Positions 22,150 through 33,997 of a stretch of DNA of 64,000 bases are shown piece after piece. The stretch spans positions 66,879,495-66,943,494 of the forward strand of contig CP141127.1 in assembly GCA_035236585.1 (NCBI GenBank), in the 5' to 3' direction. Origin of the DNA: Warburgia ugandensis (taxonomy: Eukaryota > Streptophyta > Magnoliopsida > Canellales > Canellaceae). How positions within the stretch are numbered: position 1 is the first letter of the stretch; the number at the start of each line of letters is the position of its first letter. A program made the translations under genes and the position numbers. The notes under the pieces were generated by a model that worked only from the letters and a program-made list of their open reading frames with translations, ran no database searches and was not told the DNA's origin.

Positions 22150-22313
22150 AGTAAAAGTTGTTGTCAAGTGACTTTGAAGTCACGGGTTCAAGGCGTGGAA
22201 TCAGCCTCTTGAAAAAATGTAAGGTAAGGCTGCCTACTTTAGGCCATTGTAGCCTGCCCCTTCCCTGGACCCTGCATAGGCGGGAGCTTCGTACACCGGG
22301 GCCCCTTTTTTTG
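22150..22313 (+). mobile_element. Au-type SINE
   Basis: An internal RNA polymerase III B-box-like GGGTTCAAGGC lies at 22184-22194. It is followed by CAGCCTCTTG, GGTAAGGCTGCCTAC, GCCCCTTCCCTGGACCC and GGGAGCTTCGTACACCGGGG and a short T run. This is the order and wording of the plant Au SINE. The A box at the 5' end is not clear, and no target duplication was identified. It lies about 400 bases downstream of the kinesin stop. Confidence 0.85.
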
Positions 22314-22468
22314 GTTGTATCAGTTCTCCATCTATGATGTGAATGGTTTACATCAAAGGAGAAAGTTAACCAGGTCATACATATTTTAGCTATATAAATT
22401 ATTTACTTTGAAATCTTTCCATACATATGCGGGACCTCCCCTTATATATATATAGACCCGCAGGAATA

Positions 22469-22699
22469 GAATCATCTGAACTCCGGTGAAAAAAATTGTT
22501 CTTTAAGTTGCTGAATTCAACAACTTCCGTTTTTATCTTTAATCTCAGCCTTTTTTACATGAAGTCAATGGATCATGTAATTTCTAAGCCCGATGCTTTT
22601 ACTGGCTATTTCTAGACATGGGAGAAATTTTGGATAATACCTTGCCCACGTAAGATTAAAGTTCTGGCTTGGCAAGTTTTGAATAAATGACTGCCAGAT

Positions 22700-22751
<52 letters not shown>

Positions 22752-22978
22752 GTTATGCAGGAATCATCTGAACTCCGGTGAAAAAAGTTGTTCTTGAAGT
22801 TGCTGAAATCAATTATCTTTAATCTCAGTCGTTTACATGAAGTCAATGGATCATGTAATTTCCAAGGCTGATGCTTTTACTAGCTATTGCTAGACATGGG
22901 AGAAATTTTGGATAATACCTTGCCAACATAAGACTGAAGTTCTGGCTTGGCAAGTTTTGCATAAATGATTCCCAGTTA
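22469..22978 (+). repeat. about 220-bp tandem duplication flanking a TG microsatellite
   Basis: Unit 1 (22469-22701) and unit 2 (22761-22978) both run from GAATCATCTGAACTCCGGTG through TCAATGGATCATGTAATTT and TCTGGCTTGGCAAGTTTTG. The TG run (22702-22749) lies between them. The duplicated piece includes the zf-RVT-like segment of the LINE relic. Confidence 0.85.
22702..22749 (+). repeat. (TG)n microsatellite
   Basis: About 24 uninterrupted TG units. Confidence 0.95.
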
Positions 22979-23553
22979 GAGCTAATATTTCCTGGATTCC
23001 CCCTCAAGACAGAATTTTCTCTCTGTAAACTTGAGGAAGCAGAAGAACATTTTATTCTTGAAATGTCGTTCATTCTATGACTGTAAATGGAAAAGTTATT
23101 GCTTTTTTCATTTACAGAAACCAAATCTTACCTCCAAAAGTGAAGCTTTAGGTTTTGTTTCACCAAGAAAAAGTATTACTTCCCAGTGAAATTTGGTTTG
23201 CCAGGAATCATTACATTCATAACGGTAAGCCGATCAATTGTTCTCAGGTATTTAATCACTGGTTCTCCACTTCTATATAGCCAAATTTCTATAAAAATTA
23301 ACATGAGTCCTGGCAGGTGCCGGCAAAACTGATTAAAATCTACGAATTCTATTTAAAATCTGCAGATTTGGATTGAAGAAATGAGATCCGTCCAAAACAA
23401 AGAAATGAAATCCATCTAAAAATAGCTCGAAATAATTGGATCCGTTAAATCCACGACTGGCATTGATATGTTCATGGAGAAGGGCTTCGAAGAAAACTTT
23501 AGCTTTGCTACAGAGTCCCATTTCAATTTTTACTTCCTACATTCCTCTCTCAC

Positions 23554-23558
<5 letters not shown>

Positions 23559-23608
<50 letters not shown>
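23559..23608 (+). repeat. (TC)n microsatellite
   Basis: About 25 uninterrupted TC units, within the LINE relic region. Confidence 0.95.
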
Positions 23609-23610
<2 letters not shown>

Positions 23611-26600
23611 ATTGTGCATAACCTGACTATAGTATGGATAGCCATGAACTAATTTAGATAGTTGAGCCATTATTATTGAAGCTTGTAAGAAAACAAATTC
23701 ATTTTAATTGCTATAATAGAAGTACTTGTAAAATCAGATTATCCGCAAAATTAAACTACTACTAAAAACAAATTATCCACAAATCTGTTATTGCACCTAT
23801 ATTGGATGCATATTGTAGTGCTTTAATCCATTTAGGAAATAGATTTCATGTATCCAATCCGTTTAGATCCAGATCACATGGATAGATCATATTTAATCCT
23901 CTTATTCATTTTCTCAATATTAGTCCTAGTATTTCCAAGCTCTAGAATAGCATCTTATCTTTAGCGGTTAAATTTTCATAATTGGTGCCATAGTTTTAAG
24001 AAAATCTGCCCTTTCATCTTGTTTGACTCCTTCAGATTACCTACACGCTAGAAATCACTGCAAGTGAATGCTTGTACTTGATGTTTCTTTGTGGTTTAAA
24101 TCTTGACCATTGATATTTAAAGAATGCAAAAACAATCTTGTGAGAATCATCTAATTGGCATGATTTTTAATGGTAAGGCTAATAAAAATGGAAGACCAAC
24201 AAAGATGAAAATTTAAGATCTAAGGAAAAAGAAAAAAAAACATCTAGCGTCTAAAAATATGATGTTAGTGTTGGCATTTGAAAATACCAGACTTGAATAA
24301 CATTGCACGAGTAGATCATTAGAAAGTTCTTGAAGTCTAGAGACAAAATTTTTTTTTTTGTTGTAATGTCAATAGATTTGAATCTCTTGCAAAATGGAGC
24401 CCTCTTCATGAAGGAGAGTACCAACTCTGTTTTGATGGAGCATCCAAGTCCAATCTTGGGGTTTGCTAGATTTGAGGTGGTTATAGGTGATCATATGGGG
24501 AAATTCATAGCTAGAAAGGCAAATTTCATTGGGTATAATTCTCACTGGCAAATTGCCAAGCCAATCCCAAGGAATACAAGTCTTGAAAATAGAAATAGAC
24601 ACAATGATGATAAAATATTAATTAGCATACAAATATTTTAGGGAAGATTTAGGTTTTAGGAAGAATGGTAAAGGCCCCAAGGAGGAAAAGGGGGGAAATG
24701 TTAGGAAGAAAAATTGGGGGAAAATGAGTGAATAGGAAAAGTGGTGAAAAAAAGGCTTTTTGGAGAATTTTTTTTTGAAAAATAATAGAAAAATGAAGAA
24801 TCGATAGAATGAAGAGATGTGGTAGAGAAAATTTGCCTAAAATCAGGGTGTCTAGGGGAGAATTGCATTTTCTAGGAGAAATTTGGTAAACATTGAGTTG
24901 CTCGACGGATATTTGGAAAGTACCAAGGTATAGATTTTCACTCCAAGGAAAGGGCATTGTACCTATGGAGTTTTACTTCCACTGGTAAAATAGTACCATT
25001 ATAGCATCATATTTTTGTAATGATTGGTATCAAATTTTGCATCAAAACAATAACTAATTATAGAGCACAAAAATATTATAGAGCCAATTAAATATGTGGA
25101 ATTATTTGAATGGAAAATTAGACCTTGAATTATTTAAGGGGGTGACCAGCCATGTGGCTTAAAAAGAAAAGGCATACAAAGAACCATTTAAGGGTCCACT
25201 TGACTAATAAAATAGTAGATAGTATAAATAACTAAAAAGCTAAAATATGTCTAACTAGGGAGCAAGAAAAAAGAGTGAAGGTTGAGACCCTAAGATAATG
25301 AAGGAGCTAAAGTAGGCAATGTTAGATTTCTTGAATAATTATGCTATTAAGAGGGTGACAATGAAGGCCAACAAATGTCTTGTATAGTTGTTCATAGACA
25401 ATTTGGCATCAACCATAGAATACTTATAGGTTTGAGTCACCATTTTTTTCCTTTGGCTGTGTGTTTAGATTTAGAAGTGTGTGAGAGTGAGAGTATGTGA
25501 GTGATTTTCTTTCTAATCCTTTGCTTATACCAAAAATAAAATAAAATAAAGAGTGACAACAAGGGAAGCAAAATGCTAGAGAGAATAACATTTGCTTAAG
25601 GGTAACAAACAACTTATGAAGCCCACATGTGCCATATCATTATCATCAAATCCATTAATCTAGTAGATGATGTGATACCAATCTCATCGAAGCTAATTTT
25701 GTCTTAATTGGACTTTCTAAGAACCTTTATCTAAATAGCTCTATTTTAGGATTTTTCTAAGAAAATATGAACAATTGGTTTTTATTGGAGTATATTGTTG
25801 ACAAAATATCTATTTGGCTTGGTACTAAAGCCCCTGGGTTCGATATTAATACTTTATAATTTTATTTCATATGGATCTATGGATGATTGGTAACACTTCC
25901 ATGTGGACCCAAAAGAGTGTCTCTCTCTTAGATGAGAACAATACCTTATGTGGTAGTCTCATTTCAATAACCCAAAATTTTAAATTCAATTTTTATGTAA
26001 TTTTGTATTTTTAAATTAAATTAAAATATAATATTTGGAATTTTATTTTTTAAATCTCGAGAAAATAAATTTTTTAGAAACATAAAATTAACCATTGAAT
26101 CCTCAAAGATTGGAGTGTGCTCAAAAAGGTCTTTCCAACATACTGAGAAAGCTGAAATCAAGGTTCAGACTAAGAAACCCAACTATCACAAATAGGGAGA
26201 AATTGATAATGGCACCACTCCCGTTATTGACAACCAAAGTTTGCCTACAATATACGACAACTATGCTCTCACACCCATTCATAGCTAACCAACCAAAGTC
26301 CCAAGATAAACCTCTTCTGCAATGAGGAGAGATAGATCAGCTAAGGGTTTTCATCGCAATTGGTTAGAGCAACTGTTAAATGGTATTTTTAGACAAATTG
26401 GTAACAACTCGTCTTTGATCTCCTTTCAAGGGTTTTTATCGTATTAGGGATAGAATAAACTTTAAACAATGAATGTGCAGCTTGATGATGAAAACCCACT
26501 TTTATCTTCTTCTCTTACAATGATCAGAGACTGATTGCTAAGTATTTCATCATAATTTGGGCAAACAATAAGTAGATCATAGTCATATGCCAGACCCACA

Positions 26601-27101
26601 CTATTTCCCTTCAGTGATGTAGAACCCACCTCCTACCATGTTCTCTAGTGATGATAAACTACCGCCAGTGACTATTTCTTATTTTTTTGTTTGAAAAATT
26701 GTAGATGCAAGCTGTATAATAACGGATTGACTTATAAAAGCTAGATTAGTAAGCATCTGACCCTTTCTCTTTACTTAATTTATGATCAAGACTAGATGTC
26801 CAAATCTGCAATATGCTTCCCTTTATCTCTCAATTTGACCATTGAATGGAAGTTAACTAGGTAGATTTGAGATCCAACGAGCGATACTAAAAGTAGGTTT
26901 GGATTTTGATGATCCTTTGAAGTTTCTCTCATTCATCTATCATTGAAAATCATATTATTGGACGGAAGCATTGATTAGTGAATCCAACCACCCTATCACT
27001 CAGATTTGCTAGGATTTATGGTCAAAACAATGGATTGGGGGTTTTTCTACCATTCATTCTAGATTTTTGTTCATCAATCTATTATTGGAATTAGATCCAT
27101 G

Positions 27102-27103
<2 letters not shown>

Positions 27104-27167
<64 letters not shown>
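27104..27167 (+). repeat. (TC)n microsatellite
   Basis: About 32 uninterrupted TC units. Confidence 0.95.
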
Positions 27168-27169
<2 letters not shown>

Positions 27170-27320
27170 ATTAACAGTCAATCAGTATTAGGAACTCATA
27201 TTACTTATTCCCATCCATTTATAACAATCCAAATTGATTGGTGACTAATTTTGGAAGATATGAACTATCAAGCCATTGCTAGGTACTTTAAGAGCTACCA
27301 AGTTTTCATTGGATTGGATT

Positions 27321-27502
27321 TGTATTTGAATGTGATGCACTATGGTGGTTGTGATTTATAAGTGTACATAACACTATGTGGGTTGTGATTTATATTTGGA
27401 TGTGATGACCTATATGGGTTGTGATTTATATCTAGATGTGATGTGCTATGTGGGTTGTAATATATATTTGGACATGATGCATTATATGAGTTTTGATTCC
27501 AT
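27321..27502 (+). repeat. degenerate minisatellite, about 36-bp unit, five copies
   Basis: The word TATGTGGGTTGTGATTTATA followed by TTTGGATGTGATG recurs about five times with substitutions. More diverged copies may extend to about 27610. Confidence 0.7.
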
Positions 27503-28810
27503 ATATGGGTTTAAAGCACGACCTATGTTTTGATGCATGATCTAGTTGATGTGTAATCTATGTTTTGGATGTATAATATGGGTTTTGATTTTATATTTGA
27601 TTTGAACCAGATTTTGATATGCATGGCATAACCCTTGGGTCATGGTAATTATTCAACAAATGTAAGCTCATGTTAAAGTGGAGATGCCTTGTGAGATCTT
27701 TTTGCATATATGAGTTGATCAAAGTGTTGAGGATGTTTTTTTCTATCAACATTGTTTATGATTTAAAATAACAAAAATACCCCTATTTAGTGTATTGACA
27801 AAAATGAAGTATATTTTCTTGATCAAATCAACCAACTCCATTTTTATTTCTTCTAGCATCCTTGATCATTTTGAGCTCTCAGTTTCACAACCTTATCCTT
27901 TTTGTGGCATTTCCATTCTGTTTCTAAATGTTGTTTGAGTACAACTACCCACGTGTTTTTTATCACTAGATCACAACATCAAGGTCATTTGAGGTTGATT
28001 TTTACGTTAAGTGCGGTATTGAAATATCCTAAGATTTTATATTTTAGATAGGCAAATGGGGATGGGCCTTGTGGGAGGTATGCTAGGAGATACAGGTTGC
28101 CCCTGACACTAACATTATGTTAGATACTCTCTCCCATTAAATGACCCTTTTATGGGTAAGGGATTCATGGTTATCCTACCTATGAATATTTGTAGTCCTT
28201 ATGAGGATATGGTGGAATTCTTTTTTGAGTATCAAACGAGCACCCAACTTGTTATGAATTGGCAAGTCTATGAGCATGGTGAAGTCCCATTTGTTTATAT
28301 TATTTTGAGCATGATAGTTTGTCTATTTTGGTAAATAATGACTACTCATAACCTATTTTTGCATGGATTTGCCTATTTTATGAGTTGGTATGCTTGAAGT
28401 TGATTCGGCATAGATTTGCCTATTCTTGAGATGAGTTGTGATCTTAGTAATTTAACACTTGGTTGACACTTTATGTATTTTGTCTAAATTTAATGAAGCT
28501 TGATTTCTTTTGAGTTTATTGAGATGATGGCATGTTGCAAGATGCATGTTTATTAACACATGAGATGTATTACATGATTGGACTAATGAGTTATTAGTAT
28601 GGATTTTCAAAGAAAAACACTCTTATTTCAAATACATGTTGATGTATGAATAGAATGTATGCCACAAATTTTGTTTTTGTTGTTTTCATTTTTCCTACTT
28701 GGTAAATCAATGTACTCACCCCCTCCCCTCCAACCACAAATAAAAAGGGAAAAGATAAATAGGAAGGGTGAACAACTTAGCACAGATGGACCATGACCTT
28801 CTTTTGTTAC

Positions 28811-28813
<3 letters not shown>

Positions 28814-28846
<33 letters not shown>
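28814..28846 (+). repeat. (AC)n microsatellite
   Basis: About 16 uninterrupted AC units. Confidence 0.95.
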
Positions 28847-28848
<2 letters not shown>

Positions 28849-29171
28849 AGCACTTTGGTGCAACACTTGTATTGTGATATACATATAATTATTAAATTTA
28901 ATATCACTATAAATGTCATTTTCAACCCTTGAATTACTTAATTGATCATTAATTAAGGTTTATTTTACATTTCTTTTTATAGGATTAGGGTTCAATAGAG
29001 TGATTCACATTTGTTTTACAATGTAAGGTGGTAAAGAGAGCTAACATGCTATTCAAGCAATGTCATGGACCCACATGTCAACAACTAGGAAGTGAAGAAG
29101 TTCAAAATGTAATGGGGCACCCTTATCAATTTCAAAGGAGTTAGAAATCCCATGCACATGACCAACCCTAT

Positions 29172-31785
29172 TGTCACGACTCGGGTTTTTATATGATGCA
29201 ATTTTGATAAAAAAGGCGAGATCTCTTGTTTTATAAGTATGAGATGCATGAAAATCTTTTTCTTTTGGAAAACAATCTTTCATAAAAACCCCGAGTGTCA
29301 AAACACATTCTCAAATTATTTAGCCATGGCAAAGTTTAAATCAATATTATTCCCAAGAAAGTGTTAGTCACAGCCCCAGCTATTAGAGAGTAACTACAAT
29401 AAAGTAACATTGAAAGATAAGGTAGGGGTTTACTTACTTGCACTTAGTCTGGGTGTCTTTTATCGCAAGCGTTCCTTGTCCTTAAGTATTTACTTTGTGC
29501 CTGAAAAATGTTGAGGATTGGGTGAGTATATACTATACTCAGTAGGAGCCTATCACTACTAGTTTTATAATGCATGAGATGTTTTAAAATCATATGTTCT
29601 TTCAAAACATGTGCATGTCTGAATACTCAAGCTCAATATCAATATTAAAATCCATTGTTAAACTGAAATACTAACGACTTAAAGGATCATATAATCCAAA
29701 ATCGAAAGTATCATATACATATATATCATAACATCATGATATGCATAAGATGCTTCATGGAATCCAACTCATGGATCTCTAGTATGGTATGGTCGACTAA
29801 CCTCATATCATGCCATATGCAATGCACATAAATCATCAAACCATAGGGTCCACTATGCCCACGACCTCCTCGCTGTGTGGTCCCCGGGTACCTGAGGACA
29901 CTCGGTCATAACCTCCACGGGGCCTATGACACGTCGACCCAGTGCTGTGACACCAGTGGTAGCCCCCTGTACCACATGCAGTTGACATAGGGACTTGCCT
30001 CTTTTTGGGCGTTGTACCCATCCACCTAATAGTGGTAGAGGCCGGGTGGCCAACCTAGACCCCTCGGCATAGCACCCACAGGCTTACTAACCCAAATCAC
30101 ATAAGATCAAATAAGCCAAAACCTCTTTTCAAACCTGTCCTCTTTGGGTCTCTCACAACTGCCTAGCCCTCGGCACTCCAGCATCTTTTGGCAACCCTCA
30201 AGGACATGCAATCTTTGCAAGTACTTAAATCATGCAATGTATGCACTTGTTTGCAAAACATATATGTGCATAATGTATATGCAATCATTTACAAAACATG
30301 TCTATGTACAAAGCATTTATCACATGCATGCTAAATTAAGTCATGCTAAACAAGTCATATACTTAAAACATATCTTCTCAAAACAATAATAGTTCTTTTA
30401 AAAGAATCTAATAGTGATAGAGCACCTACCTGACTAGGTTGTGTTAACCCCTTTGTCCTCGGATGCTCCTGAACATGGTTTGGGGAATTAAGGTTATTTC
30501 ACCTATCTTTTATGGGTTTTAGAGTGGTTGGTCTTATTACTTAGGCATTAGGGGTCCATACCTAAGCCTATGGGTGTCCTAAGGTCCTAATTGGGCCTTG
30601 GTATCCTCAGTTTTCCAAAGGTCTAGTGGCCACACGCCACCATCCTATTCTAAGGGTCATGCCCACCTTTGATTGGGCCTTGATCAGGGATTTTATAGTT
30701 TACATGTGTCCGCGTCGTCGACACGGACACAACGACTTTTGCGGTGCCTCAATCGGAGCTCTAGATCTCAAGTTATAAGAATTTTAGTGTCGCATGTACA
30801 TAGGGTCTTAAGAATGAAAAAAAACGGAATGCTAGGGCGCTGCGCGTCTGCGTCATGCGCCCCAGCTTCCTTAAGGAACGAGAAAACCTACAGCACTAAC
30901 GCACTGCGCGTCTGGGCATGCGCCTCAGCGAGCGTGTCTGCAGACGCGCCTGGTTTTCCCGCCCATCTGCCTCTTTTGTGGGCGCGTCCCTGGACGCGCC
31001 CGTTTGGTTTTTCAAACCGGGGTCGACGTGGGACGTTCCGACTAGAACGTCCTGTTCGTTGGGGAACCGGGGCGTCCTCAGGACACCCTGGTTCGACCCT
31101 GTCAAACCAGTGCGGCCCAGGGAACGTCCCTGGGTCCTTGGTGAGTCTCCAGGGCTCTATTTTGCATGTTTTTCATGTAAAAACCTAGGGAAATTGATCT
31201 TGGAACTATGGTGGAGATGGGTTTTGAGGGATCTTGGGCGTACTTGGCTCATTGCTGGGTTTTTCTCCTTGTTTTCTCCTCTAGGTCACTACTCCTCAAC
31301 TGGTTTTCTTCAACATATTGGGCTGCCATTAGAGGCGCCCAAGAGCTCTATTTATAGAGCTAAGAGAGGGTTCTGGAGGGGGTTCTCACCGCCTTTGAAT
31401 GGCAGTGGAGAAACCTCCAGAATGGCGATGATTTCTCCTCCAATCACCGCCGTTCTAGAACCCTTTAGAGGTTGAAGATGAAGGGGTGCCCGTATCAAAA
31501 CAGGCCCCTGTGTTTTTGCAGGGTAAATTCGTTTTTTAACAAAATTACATTTTTGCCCCTAAACTTCAAAGGGCCATAACTTGCTCATTTTAACTCCGTT
31601 TTGGGTGATTTTGGTCTCGTTGGATTCCTTTTTCTGAGACGCATATAATAGCACCATTTTTAGGACCAAATTCCTGGGTTTAATCCAGGTGAATAGTGAA
31701 ATGACTAAAATACCCTTATCTTCAAAAACTGATCTTTTCATTGCTTAACTTGGAATTTCAATATTACAAAATTGGAGTAATTACA
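29172..31785 (-). mobile_element. solo LTR of a long-LTR Ty3/gypsy family (family B)
   Basis: The sequence runs from TGTCACGACTCGGG (the end of the LTR on the minus strand) to GGAGTAATTACA (the start of the LTR on the minus strand). It is flanked by a perfect 5-bp duplication CCTAT at 29167-29171 and 31786-31790. No primer site, polypurine tract or coding region lies next to it, so it is a single LTR left by recombination between two LTRs. At about 2.6 kb it is long. It contains a TATA box inside an inverted repeat (31344-31361), a GC-rich segment (about 30700-31140) and a candidate intron (30429 down to 29501). It is closely related to the LTR at 61693 and shares a core block with the element at 49890-58895. 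Confidence 0.92.
31344..31361 (-). promoter_or_regulatory. LTR TATA box within an inverted repeat (family B)
   Basis: AGCTCTATTTATAGAGCT: 8-base arms around TT, reading TATAAATAG on the minus strand. It is placed upstream of the GC-rich leader segment, as expected of the LTR promoter. The same sequence occurs at 63771-63788 in the second family B LTR. Confidence 0.65.
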
Positions 31786-31790
31786 CCTAT

Positions 31791-32316
31791 CTACTCAAAA
31801 GAGGATGTCATTATCTAAAGCTAAGGTGGCCAACTTTCCTTGCATGCATGCATGCATGCATGCATGCAATGACTACCCTAAGGAGCTCCTAAATGAAGTT
31901 ATAATAGTACACAATGGAGCCACACGCATTATCTCTCTTCATTAAGTGAGACAACCAGGATAGTAAGGCCCACATGCAGAGCATTTTCTCTCTCTCACTC
32001 ACTCACTTGGACAAGCAGGACCCACATGGATTTCATGTGTTTTCTAACGGGTAGAACACACATTTTTATTATATAGAAAATGTGTTTTCTATGAGAAAAA
32101 TGAAGAGAAAACATATAAAATATAGGAGAAAAACATTGGGATATGTAGTTGAAATAAATAAAAAATCTACAATCACAGTTCCATCTTTTAAGGAATTAAT
32201 GGTCAGGATTTGTGCTAACTTAGGGCTATCTTAAGATTCCTAATGGGATATGCTTTACATGTGAGAAATAAGGAAGAATATGTTAAGTTGAAGAATGAAG
32301 AGGATGTCATTATCTC
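31791..32316. other. spacer between the solo LTR and the truncated chromovirus
   Basis: No coding signal is seen. It contains a GCAT tetranucleotide run (31841-31868). An 18-base word, AAGAGGATGTCATTATCT, is present at 31799-31816 and again at 32298-32315, right at the point where pol homology begins. That makes it a candidate repair junction. Confidence 0.5.
31841..31868 (+). repeat. (GCAT)n microsatellite
   Basis: About seven GCAT units. Confidence 0.9.
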
Positions 32317-33837
32317 AAGGACTTCGACTTTACCATACAATACCACTCGGGGAAAGCCAACGTTGTAGCTGATGCCTTGAGCAGAAAGTCGAGGGTGATG
32401 ATTGCTAACCTCTCGACTCGATCGAGGTTCCTTGACAGGATTCTTCAGGCACAGATTAGTGATGTTGAGATACAAGACATGGTTGATGAGGTTGATTTTT
32501 CCAGAGGGCCAGATGGGGGTGTCAGATATAAAGGCAGGTTAGTGGTGCCTGCAGATGATCAGTTGAGGCACGACTTACTCCAGGAGGCGCACCAGTCTCC
32601 ATATTCTATTCATCCCGGAGGTACGAAGATGTAACAGGACCTTAGACGATACTTCTGGTGGAATGGGATGAAGAGAGATATTGGTGAGTGCGTAGTAAGA
32701 TGTTTGACCTGTCAGCAGGTAAAGGCAGAGCATCAACGACCAGCGGGATTATTACAGACATTAGACCTTCCAGAGTGGAAGTGGGACCACCTCACTATGG
32801 ATTTTATAGTGGGCTTGCCACGGACTACTAGTGGGCATGATATGATATGGGTTGTAGTTGATCGATTGACGAAGTCTGCCCATTTCCTTCCCATCAGACA
32901 GACACAGACTGTGGATAGCTTGGCTAAGTTGTATGTCAGGGAGATCGTGAGCTTGCATGGTGTACCATTGACGATTATTTCGGATCGAGACACACGATTC
33001 ACCTCAAAGTACTGGCAGAGTGTACAGGAGGCTCTGGGGTCGACGTTGAGATTCAGTACGGCCTTCCACCCACAGATGGATGGCCAGTCCGAGAGGACCA
33101 TTCAGACTGTGGAGGACATGTTGAGGGCCTGTGTCATGGACTGGAGGGGCAGCTGGAATGAGCATTTGCCACTAGTGGAGTTTGCCTATAATAATAGCTA
33201 CCACACGAGTATCGGCATGGCACCTTATGAGGCACTTTATGGCAGACCATGTCGGTCCCCATTGTGTTGGAGTGATGTGGGAGAGAGATAGATTGTGAAG
33301 TCAGAGTTGATTGAGCAATGTGCAGAGAAAGTCCGACTCATTCGGAAATGATTACTTGCAGCCCACAGTCGCCAGAAGAGTTATGCGGATAAGAGACGGA
33401 AGGACCTGGAGTTTGAGGTGGGAGAGCATGTATTTTTGAGAGTTTCACCTATGAAATGCGTGATGAGATTTGGTGTCAAGGGGAAACTCGGTCCCAGATA
33501 TATTAGTCCTTTCGAAATCCTGCGCAGAGTGGGACCAGTAGCTTATCAGTTAGCCTTACCCCCGTAGTTGGCTGAAGTACATAATGTCTTCCATGTTTCT
33601 ATGCTAAGGAAGTACGTGCCAGATCCAGCCCATGTACTCACACAAATTCCCAAAGAAATACAACCGGACATGACATTTGATGAGCGCCCTATACGAATCT
33701 TGGATAGCAAGATCCACGAGTTGAGGAAAAAGGTCATTCCTTTGGTCAAAGTTCTTTGGCAGCATCACTCAACTCAAGAAGCTACATGGGAGATGGAGGA
33801 TGAGATAAGGCAAAAACACCCAGAACTTTTTCCTTAG
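32317..33837 (+). pseudogene. Ty3/gypsy chromovirus pol fragment: RNase H end, integrase, chromodomain
   Basis: The frame begins with the end of RNase H (FDFTIQYHSGKANVVADALS) and continues into integrase, which inserts the element's cDNA into the chromosome. The HHCC zinc finger is visible as EAHQ, SIHPGG, VVRC and LTCQQ. The catalytic Asp-Asp-Glu triad lies in TMDFIVGLP, ISDRDTRF and GQSERTIQTVEDML. The C-terminus (FDERPIRILDSKIHELRKK, then IPLVKVLWQHHSTQEATW) is the chromodomain-like tail of Tekay/Del-type chromoviruses. Stops interrupt it at 32632 (TAA), 33289 (TAG), near 33348 (TGA) and near 33567 (TAG). The last three are of the CAG to TAG or CGA to TGA kind expected from deaminated methylcytosine. 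Everything upstream of RNase H is missing. Confidence 0.9.
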
Positions 33838-33880
33838 AGGTATGCACCTATTTAAATTTCGCGGACGAAATTTTATTCTA

Positions 33881-33892
33881 AGGGGGAGAGGA
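33881..33892 (+). other. polypurine tract of the truncated chromovirus
   Basis: AGGGGGAGAGGA directly precedes the LTR start TGTAATAACCC. It follows GCGGACGAAATTT, a phrase common at the 3' end of chromovirus interiors. Confidence 0.85.
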
Positions 33893-33982
33893 TGTAATAA
33901 CCCTAAAATTAATAATTTAATAATAATAAGAGGGTTAAATTGGTAAATACACGTTGCCCTACAGGGCGTGGGACCCACGATG

Positions 33983-33997
33983 AGGCTATAAAAGCCT
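33983..33997 (+). promoter_or_regulatory. LTR TATA box within an inverted repeat (family C)
   Basis: AGGCTATAAAAGCCT: 5-base arms AGGCT/AGCCT around ATAAA. Confidence 0.65.

Larger units (their letters stand above)
22469..24600 (+). mobile_element. decayed LINE (non-LTR retrotransposon), 3' half
   Basis: Three pieces of a plant LINE ORF2 occur in the expected order on the plus strand. A zf-RVT-like segment, KFWIIPCPRKIKVLAWQVL (around 22620-22690), is duplicated around 22905-22965. EIWFARNHYIHNGKP (around 23190-23250) matches the segment before RNase H. An RNase H (RVT_3) domain carries FDGASKSNLG near 24430, then, after a frameshift, VVIGDHMGKFIARKANFIG near 24480. Frames are broken throughout. 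Tandem duplication, a TG run and a CT run have expanded inside it. The reverse transcriptase and endonuclease were not found. Confidence 0.6.
24601..29166. other. AT-rich region without recognisable genes
   Basis: Open frames are short and biased by composition. It holds a CT run, a CA run and a 36-bp minisatellite. A block near 28070-28110 (GTATGCTAGGAGA, GGTTGCCCC) faintly resembles a conserved module of the long LTRs further right and may be an old LTR relic. Confidence 0.45.

Noticed and set aside
22150..22313. A tRNA gene at the B-box-like GGGTTCAAGGC
   Set aside because: No cloverleaf could be built. The downstream wording is that of an Au SINE, whose promoter derives from a tRNA.
24330..24641. 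103-codon frame as an independent gene
   Set aside because: Its middle part reads as the RNase H domain of a LINE, with a frameshift just before it, so it is a transposon relic.
30673..31475. Open frames of 171 and 185 codons on the plus strand
   Set aside because: They lie in the GC-rich leader module of a solo LTR, overlap each other in different frames and lack any family resemblance. High GC content reduces stop codons by chance.
32733..33101. 122-codon frame on the minus strand
   Set aside because: Shadow of the integrase coding sequence on the other strand.
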